Positions 31,868-42,573 of a stretch of DNA of 64,000 bases are shown piece by piece. The number at the start of each line of letters is the position of its first letter. Within the stretch, counting starts at the first letter, position 1. The notes beneath the pieces are model-generated. The model saw only the letters and a program-made list of their open reading frames with translations. It did no database searches and was not told the origin of the DNA. The translations under genes were made by a program, and so were the position numbers. The stretch covers positions 868,001 through 932,000 of the forward strand of contig CAJZBQ010000005.1 of NCBI GenBank assembly GCA_914767885.1. Direction: 5' to 3'. The DNA comes from Blepharisma stoltei (taxonomy: Eukaryota > Ciliophora > Heterotrichea > Heterotrichida > Blepharismidae).

Positions 31868-33893
31868 ATGAAAATTTCCAACAAACGGACAAGAAGCCAA
31901 TCCAGTCTTAGACCTTCAAAAATCCCACTTTATAGACCAGTTTCCCATCAAATGAGTAGGGAGGTTGAAAATGTTATAAAAGATTTAGAAAAAGAACACC
32001 GAGAATCACATTATCTTGATGAAGAAATTGAGATTTCCCGATCAAAAAGCCAAACACAAAGATCGTTATGTAAAACCTATGCAAGCTGAGAAACCAATAA
32101 TGACTTACTCAAGATAAAAATATCGGTTCTAGAAAAAGAACTAATAAAAGAGCAAAATCGACTTAATGAAACAATTTTGGAAAATAGTGAGTTACGTGAA
32201 AAAATTAGTAGCAAAAGAAAAATTCAGCAAAACTCAAAAAGAGCTATAAATGAGCTTGAAAAACAATTAAAAACATACAACAACCCGACAGAAAATAACG
32301 CTAATCTTGATGGCATAGATTTTTTTCAGAAAAGACAAGTTAACTTATTACGGTGCAAAACAGCACGGCCTAAAAGCATGATTTTTGAAAAATCAAAAAC
32401 ACTAGAGCTTACAGAAAGAACTCTTCCCTCGAGTAAAATTTCTTCGACAAAAGGAGAAAATGAATTATACAAAGTCAGTAGGCCTTATGAGTCAATTAGA
32501 ATTGTAAATTTACTAGCTCCCTATGTGAACGAACAAAAATTTTTTTTCTGAATTTTTTTAAAAAAAAATTTATAGTAAAATATATTTTTTAAAAATTCCC
32601 AACGATTTCGTTCGTTCACGGAGGGAGAAGTAAAGAAAGATGATAGAGAATCGACGGATATTATTGAAAGAAAAACAAGCTGTCCTAGATAAATACACAT
32701 CACATGTAAATTATTTAGAAGACGCTTTTGAAAAAATAAAAAATGCAACAGGGATGGTTAGTGTTGAGGAAATAGCTGCTGCTTTTATTAGAAGTGAAAG
32801 CCAAAGATCTTACTTACTTAATAATCTGGTGTTTTAAGGTGTCTAGTGTCAGCACCCCTAATAAAAAGGGTCAAAGCGAAACTAGTGACGTCACCGAGCC
32901 ATCTTGGATTAACGTAGTCAGCCCACGCCCAAGCCTTCTATCAAAGCTTCGCTGCCAGCCTTTGCCGCACTTCTCACCTGGCGCGTTGCCGATGCCTCGT
33001 CTTGACTCAGCTCCTGCGCGTGTTCCACCTAAGGGTCATCTTCCCCGCGGAGATTTGCTGAGGGTAAAACTCTGAGCCTCTTGAATGCACTGAGGAGCTG
33101 CTCCTTTGGTTATCCCCAAAGTTAAACAGCTAATGCTTTGCAGAAGTTCTTGATGGAAGCCAACCCCATAAATAAAATTCCATGAGGGAGAATGCCATTT
33201 TATTTATGGAAGCCAAAGATCACACATGCATACTTATTTTAATGATCTAACAATAGAAATAGAAGAGCTCGAAAAAAGCTTTGTCACAATCTCAAATTCT
33301 ATAAACGATTTAAAGCTTCTAAACTGTAAAGGAGAAACCCTTGCCATGAGTTCCAAAAATGAAATTTTGGAAAAAGCCAAACAAACTCAGAGTAAAAATA
33401 CGAAAGCACTTAAAGAGTTAAACCAAATTGAAGCAAGCTTTAGAGTTTTAGGCTCCGACATTAATAGGATTTTAAAGCTGTGTGAAGGCTTAGTAGAAAA
33501 TACTGAATGAGATATAAAGCTTGAGGAATTTTCATTTATGAAAGAAGACTATATTAGAAATGTACTAGGAAAAGTAGAAGAGCTTATTCATTTTATGGTT
33601 TATTTGACTGTATATTAGGATTAATTTTCTAATGTAGAATTATTTTTTAAAAAAAATACCAAAGCATATTCTATCTAATATAGACTATCTCAAGTAGCCA
33701 AAAACAAACCTCAACATGAGAATTCGCAACCCAAATTACACAAAACCGCAAAGAAATGAAAAACTTAAAAGAATTTTTAGAAGAAAAAGATATTTCCAAT
33801 GACTCTAAAGTTGATACTTTAAAAGGGCCGGCTTCCGTTTTCGAATTAAGAGCGCTTACAGAGATGATGCTCACGAGAAAGAAATACAGATAA
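31868..33893 (+). CDS. outer-dynein-arm docking-like coiled-coil protein (ODAD1/DC2-type)
   Basis: About 461 aa after removing a MITE (117 nt), a SINE (412 nt incl. one TSD), an IES (92 nt) and a likely 19-nt intron (1386 nt left). N-terminus basic and Ser-rich, then coiled coil (ENSELREKISSKRKIQQNSK). The segment YLEDAFEKIKNATGMVSVEE followed by EIAAAFIRSESQRS and YFNDLTIEIEELEKSF matches the conserved ATG..dideLv..F motif of CCDC114/CCDC63-type docking-complex proteins, which tether outer dynein arms to axonemal doublets. C-terminus: STWEFATQITQNRKEMKNLK then FELRALTEMMLTRKKYR. Confidence 0.72.
32514..32632. mobile_element. short MITE family A IES at an exon/intron edge
   Basis: TAGCTCCCTATGTGAACGAAC on the left, TTCGTTCACGGAGGGAGAAGTA on the right, 117 nt. 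After excision the joint reads GTAAATTTACTAAAGAAAG followed by ATGATAGAGAATCG; this GT...AG stretch (19 nt) would have to be spliced to reach the downstream frame. Confidence 0.75.
32796..33221 (-). mobile_element. SINE-like retroposon inside an exon
   Basis: GC-rich block flanked by GAAAGCCAAAGATC (32796) and GGAAGCCAAAGATC (33208), a 14-bp target duplication with one mismatch. TTACTTACTTAATAAT next to the left copy is the reversed 3' tail, so the element is antisense. A 3' (here right) stem CCATAAATAAAATTCC / TTTTATTTATGG is visible. Collapsing the repeat (412 nt) restores SESQRSHMHTYFNDL. Confidence 0.82.
33594..33687. other. 92-bp IES near the 3' end of the docking-like gene
   Basis: Upstream frame stops at TAG; downstream frame begins after TAG ACT. 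TA-to-TA deletion gives VEELIHFISSSQKQTSTWEF. An alternative left TA 9 nt earlier also keeps frame. Confidence 0.65.
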
Positions 33894-33923
33894 TAATTAA
33901 TTTTGAACTGATGATTTACAATA

Positions 33924-35238
33924 TTAATTTCCCAATTTTATCATTTTTCCATGCTCCCATCTGTCTTGGCTTATTTTTCCATCATTTGTAATCGTGTATC
34001 CGTTCCCATGTTTTTTACCTTGCTCCCAGTCTCCTTCATATTTTTTTCCATCTTTCCAAGTGAAAATTCCAAATCCATTCATAACGCCGCTATCTCACCA
34101 CCCTAGGTATTGCCTTCCATCAGCCCACATATATTTGCCTACACCATGGATTTGGTTATTTTTCCATTCACCTATATATTGTGTCCCATCATCCCAAATA
34201 TAATGGCCTATTCCTTCTTTTAGGTTTTCTTTATAATAGCCTACGTAGCTACTCCCATCAGTCCATGTATTTTTTCCAGCACCAGTTTGAGTGTCATTTT
34301 CCCATTGTCCTTCATACATGTCTCCATTTTCCCACAAATTTCTGCCTTTTCCATGTCTTTTCCCTTCCGATAATTCTCCAAAATACCTTATTCCCCCTTC
34401 AATTCTGGTTTCTTTGTATTTTTCATTGAAATTTTCTTTAAATTCAGCTTTAAGAAGTGCAATTGGTTCTTCAAGTAATTTTTGAATTTTTTTGAAATTT
34501 AATTGCAAGTTCCCTACTTTTCTGCAGTGATCTAAAGAGAATTTTGACGACCTTTGCTTAGGAGGAATTGATTTCATAGCTTCATGTTTATACCAAAGCC
34601 ACACTAAATAGATAATTACAGTATCCATCTCTTTTTCCATTAACAATGCTTTCAAGGAACGATTTTGAGCCTGAATTAAATGGGTGGTTTCCTGAGGCAT
34701 AAGGATTTCTCCATCTCCCTTCATATATCTCTTGGTCTACGTGAGTAAATTTTCCTTCACCAAAAGGATAGCCAAAGCTAAATTCTCCTTGATATATACA
34801 GCCATCAGGCCAAATCATTACTCCTTGGCCATCTCTAAAGCCACCTACCCATTCGCCATCATAAGTAGCTCCAGATTTATAAGTGAAAGTTCCTTTCTTT
34901 TTCCTTTTTGTTGATAGAGGAGCTGATTTAATAGTCTCTTTAATGCTTTCTGAAGTAAAGTAATTATTGTTAGGCTGGCATAGCTTTTTTATATGCTGAT
35001 ATTGTTTGATATTACGATAAATTTGCCAAGCATTTTTTATTTTTACTGCTGCGATTTCTTGCTGAGAATCTGGACTTGTGGAGGTTGCTTCTGAAGGCTG
35101 AGATCCAAGGTTAACACTCCTTCGTAAATGATTATAGCTTTGCAGAATAATCTAAATAACAAATACTGATGATTTTAGATCGAGTTCGCATTTTTTGTCA
35201 GCGCCCTGGCAGCATCGTGAGCAATTTGCGTTTCCCAT
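33924..35238 (-). CDS. MORN-repeat protein with IQ motif and acylated N-terminus
   Basis: 427 aa after two introns (15 and 16 nt; 1284 nt left). Starts MGNANCSRCC, a consensus N-myristoylation (MG) plus palmitoylation (Cys cluster) signal. An IQ-like helix AVKIKNAWQIYRNIKQYQHI follows. MORN repeats: TYDGEWVGGFRDGQGV, YQGEFSFGYPFGEGKF, then after a helical spacer YFGELSEGKRHGKGRN, YEGQWENDTQTGAGKN, YVGYYKENLKEGIGHY, YIGEWKNNQIHGVGKY, YLGWWDSGVMNGFGIF and YEGDWEQGKKHGNGY. Likely a membrane-anchored cortical or ciliary scaffold that may bind calmodulin. Confidence 0.9.
34604..34619 (-). other. 16-nt intron in MORN gene
   Basis: GTAATTATCTATTTAG on the minus strand; removal gives NGKRDGYLWLWYKHE instead of an early TAA. 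Confidence 0.88.
35152..35166 (-). other. 15-nt intron in MORN gene
   Basis: GTATTTGTTATTTAG on the minus strand; contains an in-frame TAG and its removal joins LKSS to IILQSYNHLRR. Confidence 0.88.
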
Positions 35239-35383
35239 TTTGAAATTAATTGATGAAATATAAATTGGGAATATGATTTTATGAGATAAATAATTAAGGA
35301 ATTTTGATTATTCGATTTTTTGATTAGTTAATTTAAATTGCATTTTAAAATAGCATTGATTTTTGAAAACGAATTTAATATAA

Positions 35384-36375
35384 ATGCCAATTTCAATAAC
35401 TGAAATTTCACGTTCAAAGACTATAATAGCAAAGGACGCAAAAGACATAGCAGTCTATGCTCTAACTGCAGCCTTTTCTTATTTGGCTTGAAAAATAATT
35501 TCCAAAAAGGTCATCCCTTGTATGTTTTCAAAACTATTTGATCGCCTCAAAGCTTTATCAACTGAAACATTAGGATTAACAAAAAGATATGGAGAAAACA
35601 GCTGGGCCTTTATTACTGATGGTTCAAATTCTCTTGGAAAAAGCTTTATTCATGAGCTTGCTAGAGAGGGTTTCAACATCATAGCAATAGTAAAAGACAA
35701 TAACGAGTCAGCTTCTGACTATAAAAATTCGATTACAGAAAAATTCAATATTGCCTATGAAATAATCCAAGCTGACCTTTCGTTACCAAACTCATATGAA
35801 AATATAGTAAACATCATTGAAGAAAAAAATATCAATATTTCTATGTTAGTAAACAATACTGTTTATTATAATCCCTCATCATTTAGGAAATTAGAAAATG
35901 AAGATATATTTAAGTCAATCAAATTAAACTGCTTGCTACCTATCCTACTCGAAAATTACTTTTTAAAAATATTTGAGCGAAGAAACCATAAATCAGCAAT
36001 CATAAACATTTGTGACAACTGAAAATCAAATGCAATTTTTAAATCTTCTATAATAGATACTGCAAGTAAACGGTATAGCATTTAATAGTAAATAAGGATG
36101 TTTTGGGGATATTTTTGGCTAAATTATAATTGAAATAAATAGGATACTTGAGAGATTATACTCTAAATAGCCTGAATAATGAAAAAATTGATATTTTGTG
36201 CTATGAGCCAGATTTGCCATATATGCAAATTATCCATAACGGTATTACTGTAAAGGTGAACTATGGGCAAAGTTCCGTAAGCGGAGTTCTATACGATCTA
36301 GGTAAAAAGTCCAAAACTGATGGAAAATCCCACAAAAGATGGGAAATCACAATAACTGAACAAAGACAGAATTAG
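35384..36375 (+). CDS. short-chain dehydrogenase/reductase-like protein lacking catalytic Tyr
   Basis: 306 aa after one 71-bp IES (921 nt left). N-terminal hydrophobic helix (DIAVYALTAAFSYLAWKII) suggests ER-membrane anchoring as in 17-beta-HSD12-type reductases. Rossmann segment WAFITDGSNSLGKSFIHELA replaces the usual TGxxxGIG. Then LVNNTVYY for the NNAG motif, LNCLLPILLENYFL, and KSAIINICDN. The YxxxK site reads DTASKRYL: Lys is present but Tyr is Asp. Glycine-motif and Tyr changes suggest a pseudo-enzyme or altered chemistry. Confidence 0.8.
36074..36146. other. 71-bp IES in SDR gene
   Basis: CGG|TATAGC...AGGA|TACTTG; deletion gives TASKRYLRDYTLNSLNNE, in frame. No terminal inverted repeat. 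Confidence 0.78.
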
Positions 36376-36385
36376 CCTAATTAAT

Positions 36386-37015
36386 TTATTGCTGCACACA
36401 TTCCACATCTCCATCTTGAGGCGGCTTGTTTCCTCTTGTTTTTCTAGCTTCTTCTAGCTGTCTTCTCATTTCTGCTTCCTCTAAAAGTATTTCTCTCGGC
36501 TTAGGGTACTATTTATCCATTACTGTAATAATAAGTGTATTAAATTGATGAGTATATCTAATAAGATCTGGAATCAGCCTTAATCTTTTCCTAAATAGAT
36601 CAGTGATTTCAAATATTTTGAAATATTTCTTATTTGAGGTTCGAATTGTGATTTTACTTGTACTTGAATCACCTGTCACTGAATATACGTCAAATGGGTA
36701 TGGCAAATTTCTAATTCTTCATTGGAATTCTGTTGGTAAATCTTTTCTTATGAAAATTGGCTAAATGGAAGTTACATTTGTGGAGCTAGCAATCATTAAG
36801 TCACTTTCTGGGTTAAAGCTAGATGGAGGCTCACCTACTTCGAGCTCCCATTTGCCTTCACCTAATTCAACTGTTTTTTTAACTCTTCTTGATAAAAGCT
36901 CATAAGAATTAATGTCGTATTCTTCGACTATTTCTAGACCATCAGGAAAAGTTGTGTGCAATCTTCTTTTGCCGCCTGCTATTGCACAAGATCTAACAGG
37001 TCTTGATGATTCCAT
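36386..37015 (-). CDS. DPCD: DPCD protein
   Basis: 199 aa after two 15-nt introns (600 nt). Conserved DPCD features: RRLHTTFPDGLEIVEEYD, GKWELEVGEP, WRIRNLPYPFDVYSV, ITIRTSNKKYFKIFEI, and TLIITYPKPREILLEEAEM. DPCD (deleted in primary ciliary dyskinesia) is needed for ciliogenesis and acts with chaperone complexes in axonemal assembly. The introns (36761-36775 and 36509-36523) fall exactly at TN|PIFIRKD and IT|YPKPRE, as the family sequence requires. Confidence 0.93.
36509..36523 (-). other. 15-nt intron in DPCD
   Basis: GTAATGGATAAATAG on the minus strand; carries an in-frame TAG. Confidence 0.88.
36761..36775 (-). other. 15-nt intron in DPCD
   Basis: GTAACTTCCATTTAG on the minus strand; carries an in-frame TAG. 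Confidence 0.88.
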
Positions 37016-37802
37016 TTATAAAGAGTAAAATGTGCGGAAATTTTTATTATTTATTATATTGAAAAATTTTAATTCTCTACGAGTAAATATTTGAGAGATG
37101 AAGCTAGATTTGCTGTATGGCATTGATTTAAGGAAGAATTTAGATATTCATAGTATGAGGTGAATGAAAGAAATAAAAATTAAAAATTATAGATATAAAA
37201 ACAATGAATAAATTATATTTCCCTTGATCTATCTATGGGTCTGTTAATTGGATAGCTCAAATAGGAATAGCATTGGCCTATTGGAGATTTAAATTATAAG
37301 AATTACTCATATGAGATAAAGAGATCATTTATTGCTCTGCCTGGTCTGAATCCATTTTTTACTGTTTCATTTGCCTGTCACTAGTAACTGTCACTAGTTT
37401 TCATAATTGTTTAATAATCAATGCTTTATCTTTGCTGAAGCGACATGCATAAATATTAAAATAGATCCCTTCCAATTTATTTAGTCAATAGATGCAGAGC
37501 TGGCTCTAACCGGTATCATCAATAATCATTTAACTCATAAGCACGTTTTTGGTTTATGAGCTTATAATAGCTAATTGTTCTTAAGCTACAATTTTCGATC
37601 CCTGAATCATTCTCAAGCATATATAATTATCATAAGTATTATAATGCAATTTCTTCTTTAATTACAATTTCCTTTTACCTTATTTTCATTCCACCTCCAA
37701 TTTCCAGCTGAAAAATCTTTATTTTTCATTGTCTTCAAATCCAGTCAGAGCTGACCCAAAAGAACATATAAATTAGCCAATTCTGTTGTGGCCTTATAAA
37801 AT
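37016..37802. other. divergent intergenic region, nothing recognised
   Basis: About 790 bp AT-rich DNA between DPCD and the VWA fusion gene. No MITE terminus found. Confidence 0.5.
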
Positions 37803-40800
37803 ATGGACCAACAATTAATTGATCTTCTCGTCGAAGTCCCAGGGAAAGGACCATTAATCATTGCAGCTCCATCTACTTTAGACGAGCTACTCTTATTGAT
37901 TTCTCAATACTCTTCATATCAAAAAAACGATATTTCTATCCTTTACAAGCGAAAAGAAACTTGGTTTGGAATCATAGACCAAGCCACTTATTCATCAATT
38001 CTCAAACGTGCACAATCAGCAAGCCAATCTGAGATCGAAATTAAAGTAGAAATCAGTGCTTCTGCTCCTCAAAATCAATTAGAAGAGCTAAAAACTGAAG
38101 TCAGCTGGGAAATCATGTCAAATGTCCCTGCTCCAGCAGTATCAGTACCTGAAACTTTGAATGAGTCTGAAGCTACTCCGCTTATTCAATATCGCTACTT
38201 AAATAGTGCTGACCCAGAAACATTTAATCAGCTAAGAATCCCAGCCTTAGATATCACGCTAGAAGACCTATCAAATTTAGTTTTACAGCTTGAAAACAAG
38301 CCTCCTGCAGATTTTATTTGTGCATTTTACAGCGAAGATGGATGTCCTTTGTATGGAAGCTTGTCTCAGATGCCGTTTATTAAATGCAATGAAGTAATAC
38401 CTGGATCCTGCAAACTTAATGTGATGATTGTGCCCAATTTTGATGTAAAATCTCTCCCTTCAAAAGATCCTAATGAAGGTTCTGACACTGTGATTTTCCA
38501 ATCCAGCGCTGATTTGACTAAAACTTTTACTGTAAAAGTGAACTTATCGACTACCACAATCCAGGACCTAAAGCAAAAGCTTTATTCCTTAACCTTAATC
38601 CCTACTTTTGAGGCTAAATTCAAATCCAATGATATTTTCCTAACAAATGATACCTTTACACTATCATCTTACAATATAAATCAAAATCAGACTATTATTT
38701 ATTGGAAAGAAAGCTATGATTACACTACAAGGACTTATAAACCTATTCTAAAACGCACTGTTGAGCAAACCATTGATGGAATTAAGCTATTTCATTCCTT
38801 TTTATATTGCTTTTCTAATGTGATTGGAACTTGTGAAAAGCCTACCCGTGAAGCCATTTTAGGCATGATAAGGCAAGCGTCTCAAAATAACACCCCACTT
38901 TTGCATGCTTTATATGAGCTTAGTATAGGCAAAAATATGAGTTTATTAGATTCAATTGCTTTAGAAGAAGGCTTTATTTTCATTATTAGCCATTTAGTAA
39001 AAGAATTAAATGCAACTGACAAGGTATCAAACGATAAACTATTTGAAAATTGTTTAGAAGTGATAGGATTATTATGCGAAATCGGCTGTAAACCAACTGA
39101 AGAGTACTCAAGAGATGAGACTTATTTAGAATATGATACAATCTGCCCATTATCACTGGTAGAACTAAAAAATCCTGTATGCTTAAGAAAAATTGATGGG
39201 ACATATGCCTATTATGAGCATGAAGCTGTGCTGAAAAGAGCCCAGGAACATACAGAAATTGTTGGTGTCGGACTAGTTAAAGAGTCACAAATAAAAATTT
39301 CCAAAGATTTTGTGTACCCTGTAAAGCGAGCTATTTATAACGAAAAAGAATCTATAATTCTCTGAACTGGGACCTTTGATCGCAGCAACACTTTTCCTAA
39401 CATCATAAGAGCTTCTTTCCCACAAGGCCTTGTATGGGATCAATTACTCCAAATTAAGAAAAATTACAAGCTTTCCAAAATTCACTCAGCTTTATCCTTA
39501 AAAAGTTCAGAAACCCGCCATTGCATAACCCTTGACAAAAATAAAGAAATTGTGGTAAACAGAGGATTATCACCTAAAGAGCCAAATACTGTAGAATTAA
39601 TGAACATTTTGACAAGAGATGTTTCGAAATATGATATTGACGATATGGCAAGCATTATAGAAAGGATAAGCAGAGATGACCCTGCAATCGAAACAATTAC
39701 AAGACCTCCAGACGAAACTATTATTGTGATTTTTGATAAAAGTGGATCAATGGGAACCACATTTGGACCTGAAGGGGAATATACCAGACTTGATGCCACA
39801 AAACAGTTTTTCGAATCTTTTGCTGATAGGACCGTTGGTTATAATCTTAACCATGTTATGTCTTTATTCCTTTTCAGCACAACTATAGATAGAGCTTGTG
39901 GATTTACTGAAAATATTTCGACATTTACAGCAGTTGCCCATCAGTCAAAACATTCAGGCGGGACTAAACTGTGGGACGCTATATATGAAGCAATCCAGTC
40001 ACTTGTAGAATTTAAGGTGAAATACCCTAACACTCATCTGAGGATTTTATGTTTAAGTGATGGAGAAGATACATCGTCAACCCATGGCTATTTACAAGTA
40101 GCACAACAGCTGATTGCAAATAATGTGATTATGGACAGTGTTGTTGTTGGCGACCTTTCTCAGAATTTGAAAGCTATTTCTTATGCATCTGGTGGCTATG
40201 TCTTTTTACCAGCAACTTTGCAAGATGGAATCAAGCTGTTTGAAAGTGAGACGTTGCTGTCAGTGAGAAATAGAAAATCTATAGTAAAATGTATGGTAAA
40301 TACTGATAATGATTTAGAGCCTTTAAGGAGAAAAGAGATTAATAACCAGCAGCCTGCGATGGCAGCTCCAGCTGAAATTTCTCAAGGTGCTGTGACTGCT
40401 GAACAAGCTTTGAAAAAAATGGCTGCTTCTCCTCCTGCACCACAAGGTAAAAGTGGCTCTGCAGGGTGCGTTAAAAGAATAATGAAAGAGCTTCAAAACA
40501 TTTCTACCAACCCTCATGAAAATATTGTGGTTCTCCCAAATGATAATGATATAATGTTTTGGAATTTATATTATGATATATTAATTGTGGTATTTAGGAA
40601 ATTATTATATAGGTATAATTATAATAAAATAGAAATGAATTGCAAGCATATTTTTAATAAAGCAGTATATATATTGAAGGGCCTGAGCAGACTCCTTATG
40701 AAGGAGGCCTTTTCCAAGCCTTTGCAAGATTTCCTAATGATTACCCCTTCAAGCCTCCTACTATTAAATTTGTGACTCCTATATACCACTGCAACATAAA

Positions 40801-42186
40801 CTCTACAGGATCTATCTGCCACTCTATTTTGAATCAGTTTTATTCACCTGCTGTTACTGTAAGACATATGCTGGACTGTATATATGGGCTGCTTATGACT
40901 CCAGAGCCTATGGATCCTCTTGATGCTTATATTGCGGCTGAAATTAAAGATGATTATGAACTATATATATCAAAATGCAGAGAACATATACAGTTGCATG
41001 CTAGCAAATCCTTTGAAGAGCTAACTGGAATGAAAAAGCCTGTAACTCCCCCCCTCCGTGAGTGAACAAAAAAATTTTGTTCACTCACGGAGGGGGGTTA
41101 ATTTTTTTTTTTTTAAAAAAATTTATATATAAATTTTTCTAAAAATTTTTTTTTTGAAATTTAAAAAAATCCTAATTTGCAAAAATTTGAAAGCAAATAT
41201 TAATTTAATTTATAAAATTTATGTTTTAAAATGCAATTCATTCAAAATTAAACAGAATTAGCTCTAGATTTCATTATATTAATTATCATTTATATATCAA
41301 AATTTTTTTCCATAAAAAAATTTTTGTATTAAAACAATTTTTGTTCACTCACGGAGGGTGGGTTTTTGGGCAAAAAATGGCGATTTTTCTAATGGTTTTG
41401 TTCACTCACGGGGGGGGGGAGTAAGTGGAACAGTCATCCCTGAAGAGTTTTTAGACCCGATTTCGAAAAGGATTATGAGTGACCCTGTTATAATTCATGG
41501 GAAAACATATGAAAGAAGTGAAATTGAAAGGGTGATTGGCCAGACTGGAAATTAAAATATAGCGTCTTCGTCTGGGCATGGCCGGGAGGCCATGCAGCCT
41601 CAACTCATATTTTAATTATATCTGGCAAGGTTTTACCATTTCAGAGATGGACAGCAATGCAGGGCAAGCAATTCTGGTTGTGTTCAGAGCCTAGCCCTAG
41701 TCTAATCTCAGAGATGGATTTTTCCTCGTGGGGAAGGAGGGCACGGAAGTTGGAAAGGGGAAGCTCAGCAGAGTCCTTTTTGACCATTCGGCAACTCCTT
41801 AGCGTGACACATAGCGTTACGTCCCAGGCTACGTGTTTTTCCTTTTTGCCGATAGCCGACCAGAAAATCCATTTTTTTGGGTTTTCGGAAAAGCAACCCA
41901 TGTATGCAAGCAAGTAGCTCATCCATGAGCTATCGATGCCGGCAACACTTGCCCTAGGAGCACCTTGGTGATCGAAGCAGGTCGTCTCCAGCGAACTTGT
42001 GGGCCCGATGCGACGAAAGGCAAGCGGTAGGCCGACCCCGTAGTGGACGTTAAGCGGTATAAATTTAATGTAATGATTGACCAGACTGGAAAAGATCCTG
42101 ATGGCAATGAAGCAAATAAGGCTGATTTAGTCCAAAATGCTGGACTCTTGCAAAGAATTGATGAATTTAAACAAGCCCATCCTTAA
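37803..42186 (+). CDS. UBL / U-box-like / VWA / UBC (E2) / U-box fusion protein
   Basis: 1120 aa after removing a 101-bp IES, a 379-bp MITE and a 541-bp SINE unit (3363 nt left). Domains: a ubiquitin-like fold at ~228-303 (TFTVKVNLSTTTIQDLKQKL); a U-box-like module at ~442-480 (DTICPLSLVELKNPVCLRKI, then YYEHEAVLKRA); a VWA domain from ~637 with MIDAS FDKSGSM, GGTKLWDAI and CLSDGEDT; an E2 fold at ~888-1040 (RIMKELQNIS, FWNLYIEGPEQTPYEGGLF, FKPPTIKFVTPIYHCNINS, catalytic Cys ~972 in GSICHSIL, where HPN is HCN); and a C-terminal U-box at ~1050-1120 (IPEEFLDPISKRIMSDPVII, GKTYERSEIERVI). An E2 and an E3 in one chain implies a self-contained ubiquitin ligase with a VWA substrate or adhesion arm. 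Confidence 0.88.
40569..40671. other. 101-bp IES in the UBC domain
   Basis: TTTATATTATGATATA...GCAG|TATATATT; either of two TA pairs gives IMFWNLYIEGPEQTPYEGG, the conserved E2 beta2-beta3 region. Confidence 0.8.
41043..41423 (-). mobile_element. MITE family A IES between UBC and U-box
   Basis: Near-consensus copy: TAACTCCCCCCCTCCGTGAGTGAAC, perfect end palindrome GTGAGTGAACAAAAAAATTTTGTTCACTCAC, reversed core, AATGGTTTTGTTCACTCACGGGGGGGGGGAGTA. 379 nt; removal gives MKKPVSGTVIPEEF. Confidence 0.9.
41533..42092 (+). mobile_element. SINE-like retroposon in the U-box exon
   Basis: ~520-bp GC-rich block between TGATTGGCCAGACTGGAAA (41533) and TGATTGACCAGACTGGAAA (42074), a 19-bp target duplication with one mismatch. 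Starts AAATATAGCGTCTTCGTCTG and ends CCGTAGTGGACGTTAAGCGG plus an AT tail. Its body is about 80-90 percent like the inverted copy in ARL8 (42838-43374). Collapsing the repeat restores GQTGKDPDGNEANK in frame. Confidence 0.9.
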
Positions 42187-42573
42187 GAATTAAATTAGAT
42201 TAACAACAATTTGATACCTTGACTTATTATATTCTTTCTCTTTTGCTATTAATTTTTTTATCTTTAAACAGTAAACAATATTAATAATAAAGATCTTTAA
42301 ACGTCTTAATAGCTCTTTGGCATGATATAACCCGATAAAATCATTAGAAAACAACTTTTAATCCAGATTTTAAGTGTATGTCTCTACCCTTCAAAGTAAA
42401 ATTCTCTTCTAAGATGCTTCAAATCATTATCGAAATCATCAGAAATCATAATATATTTAAGTAAGTTGAATACTTTAGACAAAAAAAGATATAAATGCCC
42501 ATATTTATACTTAACCATCATTAATTTTTCATTATATTAGACTTTTTATAATAAAATCGCAATTAATTGATTT
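42187..42573. other. intergenic between convergent genes
   Basis: AT-rich, nothing recognised. Confidence 0.5.
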
